Of a stretch of DNA of 64,000 bases, positions 11,140 through 53,239 are shown piece after piece. Made by a program: the position numbers and the translations under genes. The notes under the pieces were generated by a model, which ran no database searches, was not told the DNA's origin, and saw nothing but the letters and a program-made list of their open reading frames with translations. Every line of letters starts with the position of its first letter. Positions within the stretch are counted from its first letter, which is position 1. Source of the stretch: Nymphaea colorata (Eukaryota > Streptophyta > Magnoliopsida > Nymphaeales > Nymphaeaceae); the NCBI RefSeq assembly GCF_008831285.2, contig NC_045144.1, positions 6,346,575-6,410,574 on the forward strand. The letters are read 5' to 3'.

Positions 11140-11535
11140 GAACCACGTTGGTTTCTTATTTGGGTGACAAACCTAAAATCTTGTTTTCAAGTAACCTAAG
11201 AGAGGATGGATTTTTCACTCTTTTTTACAAAATCAGGTTTTATCAAAACTGAATTTTCTTAAACCCGATTTTAATGACGCATAAACACTTCAAAAACCTA
11301 GTTTTGGGATGCCATCCAAACACCGTTAAAGAAATACGAAAACTCTACTAAAATAAATCAGTTCCGTTGTGCCTTTCTTGTTTCAGTTTTCTTCCAATTC
11401 CCAATAGTGATCACCTTTTCAATATTTTCTCAATCACCTTATAATAGCATTTTTCATATTTATCAAAAACCTGTGCAGCTTTAGACTTTTACCAGAAAAA
11501 GCCTTGTGCAGCTTTTGTTACTTTAGAAAGCCTCC
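11140..11535 (+). repeat. copy B of a ~400-bp direct duplication
   Basis: This is the partner of 7980-8390, in the same orientation and order, ending at AGCCTTGTGCAGCTTTTGTT followed by ACTTTAGAAAGCC before similarity stops. Divergence is substantial by eye, so the event is not recent. The two copies bracket all three family-1 MITEs. Confidence 0.75.
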
Positions 11536-12689
11536 CCTTTTTTCTCAATGCCGGTGTTTTTTCATGGTGGGGTCCTAACCCTTTGGAGCTGCCCACCATG
11601 GTGTTCTGTTTTTAAAACTATCAAACAATAGACAAACAAAAAACATCAATAGTAGACAAACAGAGCAGGAGTGTAGTAGACAGGACGTCCTGTTTGTTCT
11701 GTCTAGATAATTATCAAACAACTTTTTCAAAAAAAAAAAAAAAATTGAAGAGACAAACTGTCACGAGGACTTTGGATGCGGCCCTCTAAAACTTGGTTTT
11801 CATAAAATTCTGGTCCCAATCCTTACCTACACAGACCCAAAAAATGGAACAGCATGATTATTTTCCAAAACATATGTGATTATTAGTTAAAATGCCCAAA
11901 ACACGGTTTATTTTCCCAAAATCCCCTTTATGTTCCAAAAACACCCTTATTTATATAAAAACACCAATAATGAATAATACCCCTAATCCCTCATTTTCTT
12001 TCTCTTCAGGACATGTGGATAGCTTTTATTAACTCTGAACGCTGTTGTTTATTATTTGTTTCTAACTTTATAAACTTATAAGTGTCCACTATGTAGACAC
12101 TCGAACATGTGCATTATGAGAACAATGTGAAAATTTTCATCCCAACTAGAGACGAATTTGTTCAGTGATTTATGAGCTCACTAGTGTGTTGCATGTATTT
12201 TCTAACCACTGAATGTTAATGGTTATTTGTTGATTGCATATTCCATGTTTGTTCACATGTACAATAATAACAAGCCACAAAATTGACGCAAGATAGCCAT
12301 TCATCCGAAAGTAAATCGTAGTGCCAAAATAATAACAATACATCAATTGAGGGCTAGAATTGTATTGATATAGTTTATATGTGAAATTATGCATGGAAAT
12401 GAATTTTCTAACTATATAGGCAATATTTTTGTTGATAAACCTAGAGAAGTATAAAGGGGCATTTGCCAACATTAACACTTTGTTGGTCTATGAATTAACT
12501 GAAAAAAAAAAACAAATTTATCGGACCTTGTAACAAATGTTCTATGAATCTACTCCATTTCTTTTTCCACAGATTCATAAGAAAATAATAGTGTGTTACT
12601 ATTCTCAAATAACCTTGAAATGATGAGCAAGTTTAACTGATTTAGAATAGGATAGTGATATACACAATGACAATGCAAGTGCATATGGT
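11536..12689. other. intergenic, no gene; small palindrome
   Basis: A 14-bp perfect palindrome ACAGGACGTCCTGT lies at 11680-11693, flanked by repeated GTAGACA/AGACAAAC phrases, possibly the fold-back core of a decayed MITE. A short A-run follows near 11731. Bases 12592-12615 match the right end of the MITE at 7766. No coding sequence was recognised. Confidence 0.35.
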
Positions 12690-12980
12690 TAAGCTTGGGC
12701 ATCGCTCGGCCCGACCCGATAATGAGTCAGGCCCGGGCCGACTCGAAAAACCTGAGCTTGAGTTCAGCTCGATTAAATTTTGAAATATATTTTTAATATA
12801 AAATAATATATATATATATATATATGATTAATTATAATAAAATATTATATATATATATACATTAATTAAAAAAACCTTATCGGGCTCACCCGGGCCAGCC
12901 CACCAGGTCCTTTTTTTTCAAGCACTAGTTAAGTTGAGTACCGACTACCCAGCAGCGATGCGACCTGGTGCCCAACCTTA
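12690..12980. mobile_element. hAT-like MITE, family 3 copy a, with 8-bp target duplication
   Basis: The element starts TAAGCTTGGGCATC and ends GGTGCCCAACCTTA, an inverted repeat with few mismatches. The flanks are CATATGGT (12682-12689) and CATATGCT (12981-12988), 7 of 8 identical. GC-rich ends (CGGCCCGACCCG and GGGCCAGCCC) enclose a TA-rich core with TA microsatellites. Related copies lie at 18175-18393 and about 21955-22187. Confidence 0.8.
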
Positions 12981-12988
12981 CATATGCT

Positions 12989-14142
12989 AACTAAACTACA
13001 AAAAACGGGAAATGCAAAGCAAGATATTGTAACCAAATTTTGTAGGGGATCTTCATGATTATATACGATGGCATTGTGTAATAATATTGGAATAATGAGA
13101 TTGTCATAAAAAATTGGTCATTCAAAGCCATGGCGACTTGTGACAATGCATGAGTTAGGCATAGTCTAAATAATATAATTTATGCATTTGAGTTAAAAAA
13201 AGTGAATAATTTATTGTGTTCGTCTACATATATTTCTCCCTGTCGGTTTCTAGGATAAATTAAACATATTTGGAGATTTTTATGCAATATTTGGGATGAT
13301 ATCCAACTTGAAAAGAAAAAGGGCAGACTTTTTGCAATTTTGTACTAAATAGAAGCTTGCATTCTAAGTTGGGATGTCAACATATTATGAACATGATGTA
13401 TACTTTACCATATCTATTATTTCAGTTATATATGTATCTATATATATACACACACATATATATAATTGAAATAATAGAAGTTCGGATTCCAATTCGGATA
13501 AAAAAAAATTTGTACAATATCTGAATAGAAAGTCTGACTCATAATCAGAATCTTGAATCCAACTTTGAAACTGAATCCAAACCATTTTATAAATATTGGG
13601 TATAAATATTATTTAATCGGATGTCGTTTTTTAAATCTAAATGGCAAATGCAGTTGGAGTTCTAAGAAAGCTGGAGCAATTACGCCAGGTGTGAAAAAAG
13701 TACATCTAATTATATCAATTTCATTTAATTTGTGTATACAACAACTCAAGTACTTCACAAATTTTGTACACAAAGCTAATAAAGCTAGAGAGACTACAAC
13801 CAATGTGAACAAAAAGGAGCTCCAAATCACGTAGTTTCGTTTATTGTGCTTACTTGACAACTTAAGAACTTCAATAAAGGCAAGATGCGCCAAGTCCAGA
13901 GAATCAGCAGACGCATGGGGACGATGAAAGCCATTTTAATCTAAATTGTTGATGAATCCCTTTTAATCAGATTAAGGTTGCTGATATCGGTTCTTGTTTT
14001 TTCGAAAATTCCTGCGAGAATTTCAAAGGATTTGGTCGTGACATCTTGGTCGTGACATCTTCCAGACATCTCTGAGAGGCGGGCTTACCAGATTGTGGGG
14101 ATCAAGAAAATCTTGTCCTGGTCTTTCGTTTCATGCAGTTCC
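12989..14142. other. intergenic upstream of the EAF7-like gene
   Basis: Bases 13470-13600 contain degenerate ATTCGGAT/GAATCCAA-type short repeats (family 4, also near 25300-25650 and 59940-60240). The minus frame 13893-13609 has one hydrophobic stretch (FLFTLVVVSLALLALC) but no homology that I recognise, and its start region is AT-rich background. A 15-bp unit TTGGTCGTGACATCT is tandemly doubled at about 14032-14061, close to the promoter. Confidence 0.4.
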
Positions 14143-14160
14143 CATATATATTTATATGTA
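14143..14160 (+). promoter_or_regulatory. probable TATA region of the EAF7-like gene
   Basis: CATATATATTTATATGTA lies about 75-90 bases before the ATG at 14230, leaving a short GA-rich leader. The distance suits a plant TATA box with a start near 14175-14190. Inference from position and composition only. Confidence 0.5.
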
Positions 14161-14229
14161 TAGAAGGAGAGGGAGAGCTGAAGGCATCCCAAGAACCTGA
14201 AACACCGGAAACTTCAGAAAAGAAGAGGA

Positions 14230-20080
<5,851 letters not shown>

Positions 20081-20940
20081 AGCTGTAAATAGAGCGTGCC
20101 GAGGTGCATTTTGTCTGCTCTGTCGTTGACAGGAGGACTGTGATCCTTGAATGTCACTGTAGATAGCAAGATCTCTTCTCTTTTCTTTTCGCTTCATTTC
20201 TTTTTCAAGATTAGTATAAAGGTTTGCATGGCTTCCTCGTACTCCGGCCAATGCTCAGGCATTTTGCCTATTTGGTGGTTGGGGTGGTGGCTGGGTAAGT
20301 GGCAAGCTTGATTTTGAGTGCTAGAGGCATCAATTTAAGCTGTAAAAAAAGTCATATATACACAAGTTGAAGCACAGTGGAAACTGCATCCTAAGCACCA
20401 AAGATAGGTCTTATATCTTAAAGGAGCAAGCGGTTGGATGGGAGTTTTGGCTGGTTGTTGGGCGGTTGCTTAACTGGGCTACCATGGGAGCTATTAACTA
20501 AGAACAAAGGAACATAGGGCGAAAGCATGGCGGAAGATTTTCATCCAGCAACCCCAAGTAAATGAAAACTTTCCCATTTTGGGGTCTTAGATTTGCTTAA
20601 ATTGTCTTATATGACTTTACTTTTTTTTTTTTCCTAATACAACTGTCAAGCTACCGGTCAGAAGTCTCTCTGTGGAAGCCGTATATATGGCGTAGCTAGG
20701 CCTTCTTCTTCGTTGATGGGTCTCGTCTAGTTTCAGTGATTTTTATAAAAAGAACAATACTATTATTTATTCACATATTGGTTATTTTGGCCAGTCTCGA
20801 CCTATACTCTAAACCAGCGCCTCCGATTCAAATCAAATCGGTGGCAGACCGATTTGATTCAGTGGTCGGTTAAGAGTGTGGTGTGTAAGTTCTAAATGCT
20901 TTTTAATTTTGAAAGTAGTTAATCTTGTCTGAGAATGATT
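20081..20940. other. 3' flank of the EAF7-like gene, then intergenic
   Basis: The 3' UTR should lie in the first few hundred bases. No clear AATAAA signal was identified. The rest shows no coding region or inverted repeat that I recognise. Confidence 0.4.
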
Positions 20941-20976
20941 CAAGCCGTATTTAGGGAAGCTCTCATGTACAGTTGT

Positions 20977-21083
20977 GTCTTTGTGTGCGTGTGTGTGTTT
21001 TTTAGGGGCAATTTAAAGTTGCCAGTGCGTCTTTGTGTGTGTGTGTTGAGTTTTTTTAAGGGGCAATTCCAAGTTGCGAGTGC
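20977..21083 (+). repeat. two-copy tandem duplication, ~52-bp period, GT-rich
   Basis: GTCTTTGTGTG... followed by AGGGGCAATTTAAAGTTGCC and AGTGC appears at 20977 and again at 21029 as GTCTTTGTGTG... AGGGGCAATTCCAAGTTGC. GT slippage accounts for part of the difference. Confidence 0.75.
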
Positions 21084-21893
21084 TTTCACCAAAAGAAGCC
21101 AAAACTATGGGAGTGTGCTTCAGAAAAATGTCATTTTTTAATAAGCAAAGACAAAGTTTATGAAACTCAGATTAGTTTGGTTGAAAGAAGGGAACTCGTT
21201 AACAAAAAAATAAAAAGGATTTTTTGTGACATGACATGACATACAAGACTATTGAAATGGGTGTTTTTTGAAACCAGCTAACGCCAACTATCAAATATAA
21301 TGCTTTGACTCTCTTGAGAAAAGCAAAGCTGAAGTTCTGCGAGTGTGCTTAGAAAAGTACATTTTTTGGAACTTATGACGCTGGGCCATGATCTCTTTAG
21401 ATCTGACCTTTAAAGCAAATAAATAGTTTACATATTTTTCATTTTTAAAAGTTAACTTTTATGTTTTTGTCAACTCTAAAAAAAACTAACTGGCTTTGCT
21501 AATTGGATTCATGAACCATTTTTAAAGATCGGTATAAATGTCATAGATTGGTAGCGTTGCAGTGTCATTCTTCCAGGTCAGAATGTGGGTCTTTACCTTT
21601 TAGCCATAATGTGAATGTTATAATTGGTTTTGAAGGAGGGTCTTGAATAGTGAATTGGAATCTGCTTTTGAAATGGAGAAATTAAAATATCCTTCTAAAA
21701 TGAAAATTAAAAAAAAAAACACTTGCTTTAATGCCTTAAAATCAAGCAAATGATTTTTTTAAAAAAAAGGGGTAGGGCCTCTAACAAATTTGGCAGGGAA
21801 GCACAAGTCGTTGGATGCGATAGTGCTTCATAGTTTCAGGTGAACCCATCTGCGAAAGGATCACAACGGTCTTTGATGGCACAACATTAGTGT

Positions 21894-21927
<34 letters not shown>

Positions 21928-24190
21928 TGAAACTCTAAATTAATATACTGCAGCTGCGCTTGATGACCGGAGCCCGAACCCCACCCAGTCTATTTTGGTT
22001 AAAATAAAAAAATAGTTTTAAAATATAAAATAAATTTTTGTAAATATAAAGTAATAAAAATATATTATTAATAATATAAAAATAATATTAAATAGTTTAC
22101 CGAGGCAAATTACACCGTTTTTTTCATGCCTGAACCCAGGTCCTACCGGGCCGGGTATGGGGTAACCCAGCCCGATGCCCACCTTTAGATGAGATATGTT
22201 TTAGTCGTGTTAACACTTGTGCACCACATACACTTGGCATGTACATACAGTTGTTGCATGTAAAAGGTCAAAAGGAAAAAGAAAAAGAAGAGAGGGAGAA
22301 GAAAATAGGATCATAGATAATTCATTTGGAGATGAAGTAATGAGATTGGTTTGAGTGACTAGGACTTAGAAGGCGCTTGATTACTTTGGATCACAGAACT
22401 AAGGTGACATTAAATCTCAGGGTCCTAAACTGCAAATTTTCAGATTCATGAACTTTATTAAGGAACTTAAAACTTTTTTTTGAAAGATGAATAAATTACA
22501 TGAAGAGATCCGTGAATTTGCAAAGCAATGAAGATCCTAAGTCCATGGTTCTCAGGTCTACAGTTTTTTGAATCTGTGAATTTAAGGTGAACTAGATCAG
22601 ACAGTATCTCAAGTATAAAACAATCAAGCAAACCTTCAGGTGGTGTTTGAAAGCCTATTATTAAAATGTATGACATTAAAATTCCAAGTATTTAATACAA
22701 GGCTTTTGTGGGGTGGAACAAAAGTTCCAAGTTCCACAATGCCAAAGTGTGTAATGGTCTGGAATTTTTATTCCAGACATTTTAATACTCCGTTTGATTG
22801 ATGGTATGGTATTAAAAATCCATTTGATGGAACTCATGACTGTTGCAAAATACAATTTGCATTTAACATAACACTGAAAACCTGTTGCAAAATGCAGCCT
22901 GTCTTGGAAGGGCTAAGACGATGCAAAATATAGCATGCTATTAAAAGGAAGGAACCAAAAGTAACTGTTCATGTAGTGTGTCTTTCGTAATGCATTCGTT
23001 CATTTAAAAAATGCACCAAGAATTAGGTTTTGTACTAATCAAGTTATGATTATCAACTATACATATGCTGCAATATCCTATATGAATGTACATCTTTCGA
23101 AATCACAGTTTTCAAATGAACATTTTCAAAATGCATGTTTAAGCTTGTTGTAAAATGCCTAGATTCATTCATAATCCAGATCTCTTTAGTAGCTCAGCAG
23201 TCAACCTTTTTTTGGTGTAACGTCATTAATAAAGAGGACAAAAAACCAACAGTTAGCAAAAGGCATGCACTATAGGTAGAACTATTTTTCGGGTGAGCGA
23301 AAGACTAATCCCACCACCCAAGTGAAGGCCGAAGCCTTCTCCTTTCCCCTTTCCTCCTTCCTCTCAGGTCTTTGGCTGCTACTCTAGCATAATTTTTCTA
23401 AAACTTTATACTAGCTGGCCACAAAATCGGATTTGATACGTATTAGGACCACAAAAATAGCGAAGAAAATGTTCAAGAAGGATACCTCTTGTTTATGAGT
23501 TGGCTTTTCCCATATCAAAATAACAAAAACAATTGTAGAGTCACATTCGATTGCTGGGATCACTGTAGCAATGAACTTCAAAAATAAGAAAAAGTACCTA
23601 CAGACAAGGGCAACAACAGAAATTTTTCATGAGGAAGGCCAAATTAAAGTTTATAAATTTTAATTAGAGCAGAAATGTCATTTTTCAAAATTTTTATACA
23701 AAACAAGTGAAAATTTATAATTTATATTTTTTTTTTGAGTGGGGCTAGGACCCAAGTGGGCCCCACCTTGGCTCTACCCGTGCGTGCAGATTTAGAATAT
23801 GAGATTTGAACTAAAAATGAAGATTATTGGAACATGAAGATAGAAATGTAATTCCATTTCCATGCAAGTCACAATTTTGGTGTCAATCACTGTTAAGTTG
23901 GGTTTTCTACAACACTATTATTTTGGTATAAATCACTACTCTTAATGCAAATTGATATGTATGTGTGCCTTGTAAATCAGTATTTTATTTTTTGTCAACT
24001 CTGCCTAGTGTAAGTTGCTAATTATACATGCAAACTCATGAATTTGCTATCATCAAGTATAATTATTAATGTAAATGGCTGTTGTGACTTCCTACAACTA
24101 AATCTCAAGTTCTGTAAACTGTTGTGGCCGTTTTGTACAAAAATCACTAATTATATAATGTTAATTGTATAAATTGAGAGAACACAATGT
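21084..24190. other. intergenic between EAF7-like and PDS genes
   Basis: A TA microsatellite lies at 21895-21920. Family-3 MITE copy c lies at about 21955-22187. Bases 22640-22870 have transposon-end-like phrases (GGTGGTGTTTGAAAGCC, CTCCGTTTGATTGATGG) but no inverted pairing. Bases 23600-23790 contain a decayed segment ending CTTGGCTCTACCCGTG, reminiscent of family 2. No gene was recognised. Confidence 0.4.
21955..22187. mobile_element. hAT-like MITE, family 3 copy c (left end decayed)
   Basis: The right end GGGTAACCCAGCCCGATGCC, then CACCTTTA, matches copies a and b. The left part (GGAGCCCGAACCCCACCC) keeps only GC-rich remnants. The core is strongly AT-rich. No reliable target duplication. 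Confidence 0.55.
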
Positions 24191-24193
24191 TAC

Positions 24194-24386
24194 GGCCATG
24201 GCAATGCAAAGGCACTTGTGGGCTGGTGTGGGCAATTGACCACATCAATCCCATGTAAATGACATAATTGTATACTAATATCTTATTGGTTTTTAATTTT
24301 TAATTACATATCGGCTAGCTGCCCCTAAAAAATGCAATTTAAAGTATCAATGCATTTGATTCAAATATTTTTTGGCTCCGCCATTG
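24194..24386. mobile_element. MITE family 2, copy b
   Basis: It contains GGCACTTGTGGGCTGGTG, matching copies near 10335 and 54296, and ends in TTTGGCTCCGCCATTG, the best-preserved terminus of the family. The left end is less clear (GGCCATGGCAATGC). Non-coding. Confidence 0.6.
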
Positions 24387-25260
24387 ATACATGGATCTAC
24401 CACTCCAGCAATTTGCAACATCTCAAGCTCAACATTGGATTACATTGCAAGCCTTTCATAGAATTAAAATGATTTATATGCAAATAGATGTCATTTTGGG
24501 GGCGTTTGATAATAGTAACACAGTGTTCCATGTAACACCCGATAAGTTTAGTTTCATATCGAACATTGTGAGAGATCTTCAAGAGCTTATAAAGAAGGGG
24601 ACATTATTGAGATGATTGTCCTGGTTCTTAGCCTTTTTGAGGCTGAACCAAGGGCTCATGCCCAAGAGTGAGTCGGATTGTTACATTCTATAAATATGTC
24701 TCGAAAGTTTGGACTCTATTCATGAAACACTAAAACACGTTGTTCCATAAATCTGCCCAAATCTTTAGGACACAAGTTCATAACCAACTCACATTAGGTT
24801 GAGACATTGTAAGCTCTCTTAAAACAACCACAAGTCTGCATTCAAAACATTAGCTTGGCCTGAGTCATAAAATAAACGCAATGAATCGCCAACAATAAAC
24901 TGCACATCAGTAACAATCAACAAAAAGTGGTATTGCTTCTTTTCGGTTGAGCACAAGGGAATCCATGCTGTTGCTTGCATGAAAGGCCGAAACTTCCATC
25001 CACTCTTCCTTTTATCGGGGCTCCGGGCCAGAGCTGCATTGGAACCTGAGATCATACTTGCCTTTATTGATGTCATATTTTTCACAACATAGTTGTGAAA
25101 GAACTGTCAATGGTGAACGCAACCAAACAGGCTTTTCAACCTCGAAATGACATAAAGCATAACCTCAATGATGGAGCGACGCACCACTGAGGATTGGCCA
25201 ATTTAGACGTAAAGCATAGTATCAATCTAAGGAATTTGCAATTTAGGAACATTAATGTAT
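24387..25260 (-). other. intergenic; unrecognised minus-strand open frames
   Basis: A minus-strand frame at 25085-24819 (88 codons) and, in another frame just upstream, the phrase EVEKPVWLRSPLTVLSQLCC read more like worn coding sequence than random AT-rich DNA. No catalytic motif or family could be assigned. A transposase or captured gene fragment is possible. Left unnamed. Confidence 0.3.
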
Positions 25261-25269
25261 ATTTGGATC

Positions 25270-25690
25270 TCATATGTCACCGAATTAGTTTAAAATGCGA
25301 GATATAAAAAAAAATTAATATTCGATTAAGAATTTAGTTAGATTCGGGTTTAAGAAATGATATCCAATCAAATTCGCTTTTAAATTTTGTTTTGAATACA
25401 TATCAGAACGGATTAGGATTTGAATTCTAATTTAGACCCCATCTTAAATACAAATTTTGCATACATTACTTTGACAAGTTGTCGAATATATTTGAAAGTA
25501 GGGTCTATATTCAGATGTAAATCTAAAAGTTGGATTTGGATCGGACTTTAAGTTGTGAATCTAAAAATCGAGTTCATATATAATTTAGACATTTCTTCAC
25601 ATTTTGTAGAATTCAGATTCAAACTCAAATGTATAGACATCCGATAAACCCGAATATGATAAAAGGGAACATCGGATTGGAATGGGATCC
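25270..25690. repeat. degenerate GAATC/ATTCGGAT short-repeat block (family 4) upstream of PDS
   Basis: Imperfect hexamer-like phrases (ATTCGATTAAG, GATTCGGGTTT, GAATTCTAATTTAG, TTCAGATTCAAAC) fill this stretch. Similar text occurs at 13470-13600 and 59940-60240. It ends a few hundred bases before the inferred PDS leader. Confidence 0.5.
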
Positions 25691-25879
25691 ATTTACGTAT
25701 CAGGACCCGAAGCTGCGTCTCCGAGCAGGTGGCGTCATCGAGAAATACGGCAATGTCGTGGGTGAAGAGTTTTATCTTATCCGCTTTGGAGCGGAACGAA
25801 GTGGGCAAAGCCCGGCCCCTGCTTAATTTCCTAAAAAGCATCTGTTTGGCTCCTCTTTTTCGTCCCTCCTTTTTTATTT

Positions 25880-26614
25880 TACAAAACTGAAGCTCCACCA
25901 GTGTCACTTCTCTCTCTCTCCCACTCTCCCCCTTCGCCCCCCCCTCATATTTTTTTCCTTTTGAAATTTGTGATTGGTGGGGTTTCCTCCTTCTGTCTGG
26001 AGAAGACGAAAAGCGTAAGATTCTGGTGGCCACTTGTCGGGGTTCTCGAATTCTCAGTTATAATCTTCTGCACGGGCTTATTCCGCTATTTGGAAATTCA
26101 ATTGGTTTCTGCCTGAGTGAGTTCGAGTTTTATAGTTTCGATGACTTTAGAATTTCTCTGAGGATCGTTGCATGAACCTTTTTATTCATTTTTTCTTTCT
26201 TTTCTTTCTCTTTATGGGTTGATAGCTCCGCTAGCTTCCAATGATTTTGCTTTTGTGCATGTCCTGGACTGTGTCGCCGTTTTCCAAATTGTCCTGCTTT
26301 TCTGGATTTTCTTACTCCGTCGAAGCATCCGTTCGTGCGTTCTTCCATCGGCTGATGCATATTCTTGTTCTGAATAGATGTGCCAAGATGGTGATATCGT
26401 AGGAAAACTACGTCGCTCTACCGTTTATATAGTTTCCTGTTTAAGCGGGGATTGAAGTGTGAATACACATTTTGAAGTGGTCTCCTTTTTAACTGATTAT
26501 GACGAAAGCAGGAAAATCACATGCTTATTGTCTTTTTTGCTGATCATTTATTTGTTGTAGGTCTGACAAATTTGGTCGCTGATTGGGTTAAATCATCGTG
26601 GATTTCTTTGCAAG
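25880..26614 (+). promoter_or_regulatory. PDS: inferred PDS 5' leader with a leader intron
   Basis: A CT-rich leader-like stretch begins near 25900. A good donor (AAGC|GTAAGA) occurs at 26015 and a strong acceptor (TTTATTTGTTGTAG) ends at 26560, leaving a 54-base exon before the ATG at 26615. Leader introns are known in other plant PDS genes. The start of transcription is not fixed, and no convincing TATA box was found. Confidence 0.45.
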
Positions 26615-50932
<24,318 letters not shown>

Positions 50933-50935
50933 CCA

Positions 50936-50985
<50 letters not shown>

Positions 50986-51100
50986 TGTATGATTTTTCAT
51001 GTGTAGTTAATTTAATATACTTTCTTGTGCTTATACCAACTTGTTTCCTCGGCTTCATAAGCTTATTTTATTGCAAGCAGGCTAGAAGCCTGGGTTCCTA
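50933..51100 (+). repeat. PDS: (CT)n(GT)n microsatellite at the start of the PDS 3' UTR
   Basis: Only a few bases after the TAA stop a CT run (50938-50969) passes into a GT run (50970-50985). It will be in the mature mRNA. The poly-A site was not located. Confidence 0.85.
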
Positions 51101-52400
51101 GTGCCCTTGTATTCTGAATACTTGAAATCTATATATTCTGGATGCAACTGAAATAAGCAATTTCAAAGTTCTCATGGGAACCAATAGTTTGTTATGGCAG
51201 GCCTTTTTTTGGATAGTGCCCACAAATTCTGAGAACAAATCAGCAATTTCGGCATTGAACATATTCTTGTAGGTCTTCTTTTTCGTTTTGCACCCAGTTT
51301 TGCACCCAGGGCCGACTGAAGATGCCGGTATGGTAGAAATCAGCTCACAGTGTAATGCTCTAATGTCATGCACAACTAAGCATAAACAAATTTTTTTTTT
51401 GGGTGGTAGGGTCACTAGTAATCAGTGGAAGTGAAACAATCACACACATACGTAGTTGGTGTAGCTTCGATCTGTTTATTGCATACAGATAACTTGCATG
51501 CGTAATTAGCGCATGACACGATCTGTCTTAACAGTTAATGTTTTTAACAAAAAATTCATATTAATAAAACATTATTTTATACATATGTCGGAGAGCCACG
51601 ACTCTCAAGTCTAAGTCTCAAACAACAAAAAAACATTACAATTATATACAAGCAAAAGCGCGTACTCAACTGCGTTACTGTAGTAATTGCATCCCACTCT
51701 CCCTGCCTTACGGCGGAGATGGGCTCCTTTAAGTAGCCCGGAGAAGGAACACTTTATACATCAATCCATGCATTCAAGAAAAGTTCTGATCACGTGGGTC
51801 CTTGGACCCTTGCACCACCTGACCTGACCCTTTTTTATGTTTTAGAGTTGGGTTCAACTTTTATAGTCTCAACATGTGTCGATCTTGGACTTTTCGTTTT
51901 CGGTATATTGGCTCGTACTCAAACTTTCCCTTATACCATCAACTCATATATTGATCTTGGCTGTGCCAAGGGTCGAGACTAGTTGGGTCTAACGGCCTAG
52001 TCTAGTTCATTGTCAAGTTTCATGATACATAACCTGCACACGATTCGACATAGATTTTGATGCAGCCTAGACAATTAAGCTACGATAAGTCGATAACACT
52101 GTTGGCACAGTCTGTTCATGCTCGTATGTGCTATGCTCAGAATGAAGGGTCAAAGTTTCTAACGAAAATTCAATAGCGTCTTGTCTATCGATCTGATTTT
52201 CTCGATTACGAACCATCAGAATTGTAGAGAATAGCTGCAGAGTGCAGCCTAAGAGAAGCAATTAAGATTTCTATGGTTAAAAATCTAAAATTTCACAGGT
52301 AACAGAAAAAATTGCAATAACTTTCATTATACTGATATTTTAGCAAAGTCTTGCTCCAGGTGATTACAATACACGAGAGGAAGGATTCAACAAAGTTTCG
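51101..52400. other. intergenic downstream of PDS, nothing recognised
   Basis: The minus frame 51415-51098 (105 codons) has no recognisable domain and lies in PDS 3' flanking DNA. No inverted repeats or RNA genes were noticed. Confidence 0.35.
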
Positions 52401-52419
52401 TCATCGATAGACACTTTCT

Positions 52420-52570
52420 CTCTCCTTGTTTTTCTCTATCTACCCTCTTTTTCTCCCTCCTCTCTCTCCCCTTTGTCTCTTTTCCCCTCTCTCGTTCTCT
52501 TTTTCTCTCTTCCATCTTCTCCCTCACGTTGCATCCCAAAGGCGGTAGCAACACCTATTTATAGTAAAAA
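52420..52570 (-). promoter_or_regulatory. TATA box plus GA-rich leader on the minus strand, LTR- or promoter-like
   Basis: The plus strand ACCTATTTATAG (52552-52563) is a near-ideal plant TATA box (CTATAAATAGGT) on the minus strand. It is followed in that direction by about 110 bases of almost pure purine (52430-52535). No credible coding region follows within about 500 bases. This pattern fits the U3/R part of an LTR or an orphan promoter. Confidence 0.35.
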
Positions 52571-53239
52571 ATTATTATTATTTATTATTCATTATATTAT
52601 ATTTCATATTGTTCTATTTTGAGGAGGTTTAAAAAAATAATAATATATTTTGAGGATGTTTGTCTAATTAATTAAATTTAAATGATTAGCTCAGTTTCAG
52701 TTTAGCTTAGTATCTAATCTTAGCTTAGAGTTGTAATCTGTCATTGATTGGGTGCTTAAGTTCTTAAACTGTTATTAGTTAAATTTAATCATGATTAAAT
52801 TAGTCAATTACTAATCTGCCCATGGTTATGACTAATAATTATAAGTTTTACGGCTTGGATTATTTTAGACTCATAGTTTGACTCTGAATTTCTTAGCCAT
52901 TGGATATTCATTTTTTGTCTGGTTGGAAATAGGAGTGAGACTAAGCCGTGTACTTTCTATATGTATTATTAGATGGAAATTGTGAGCGATGTTTTAACAA
53001 TACTTACAGAAGAATACTTTAAAAACTTTTAAAACTAAAACTGTAGTTTTTTATGCCAAGAAACCACATGTCCCAAGACAGGTTTGTACTGGGCAAGCCT
53101 GCACTCCACCTGCTGCACTGAATATAGCAGGTTTATATTTATTTTAATATTTTAACAACTAGTGTGGATTTTCATTATGGTTTTTGTAAGTAAATCAATT
53201 GAAAATCCAAATTTTCATTATTTTTTGTTATCCTTTTAT

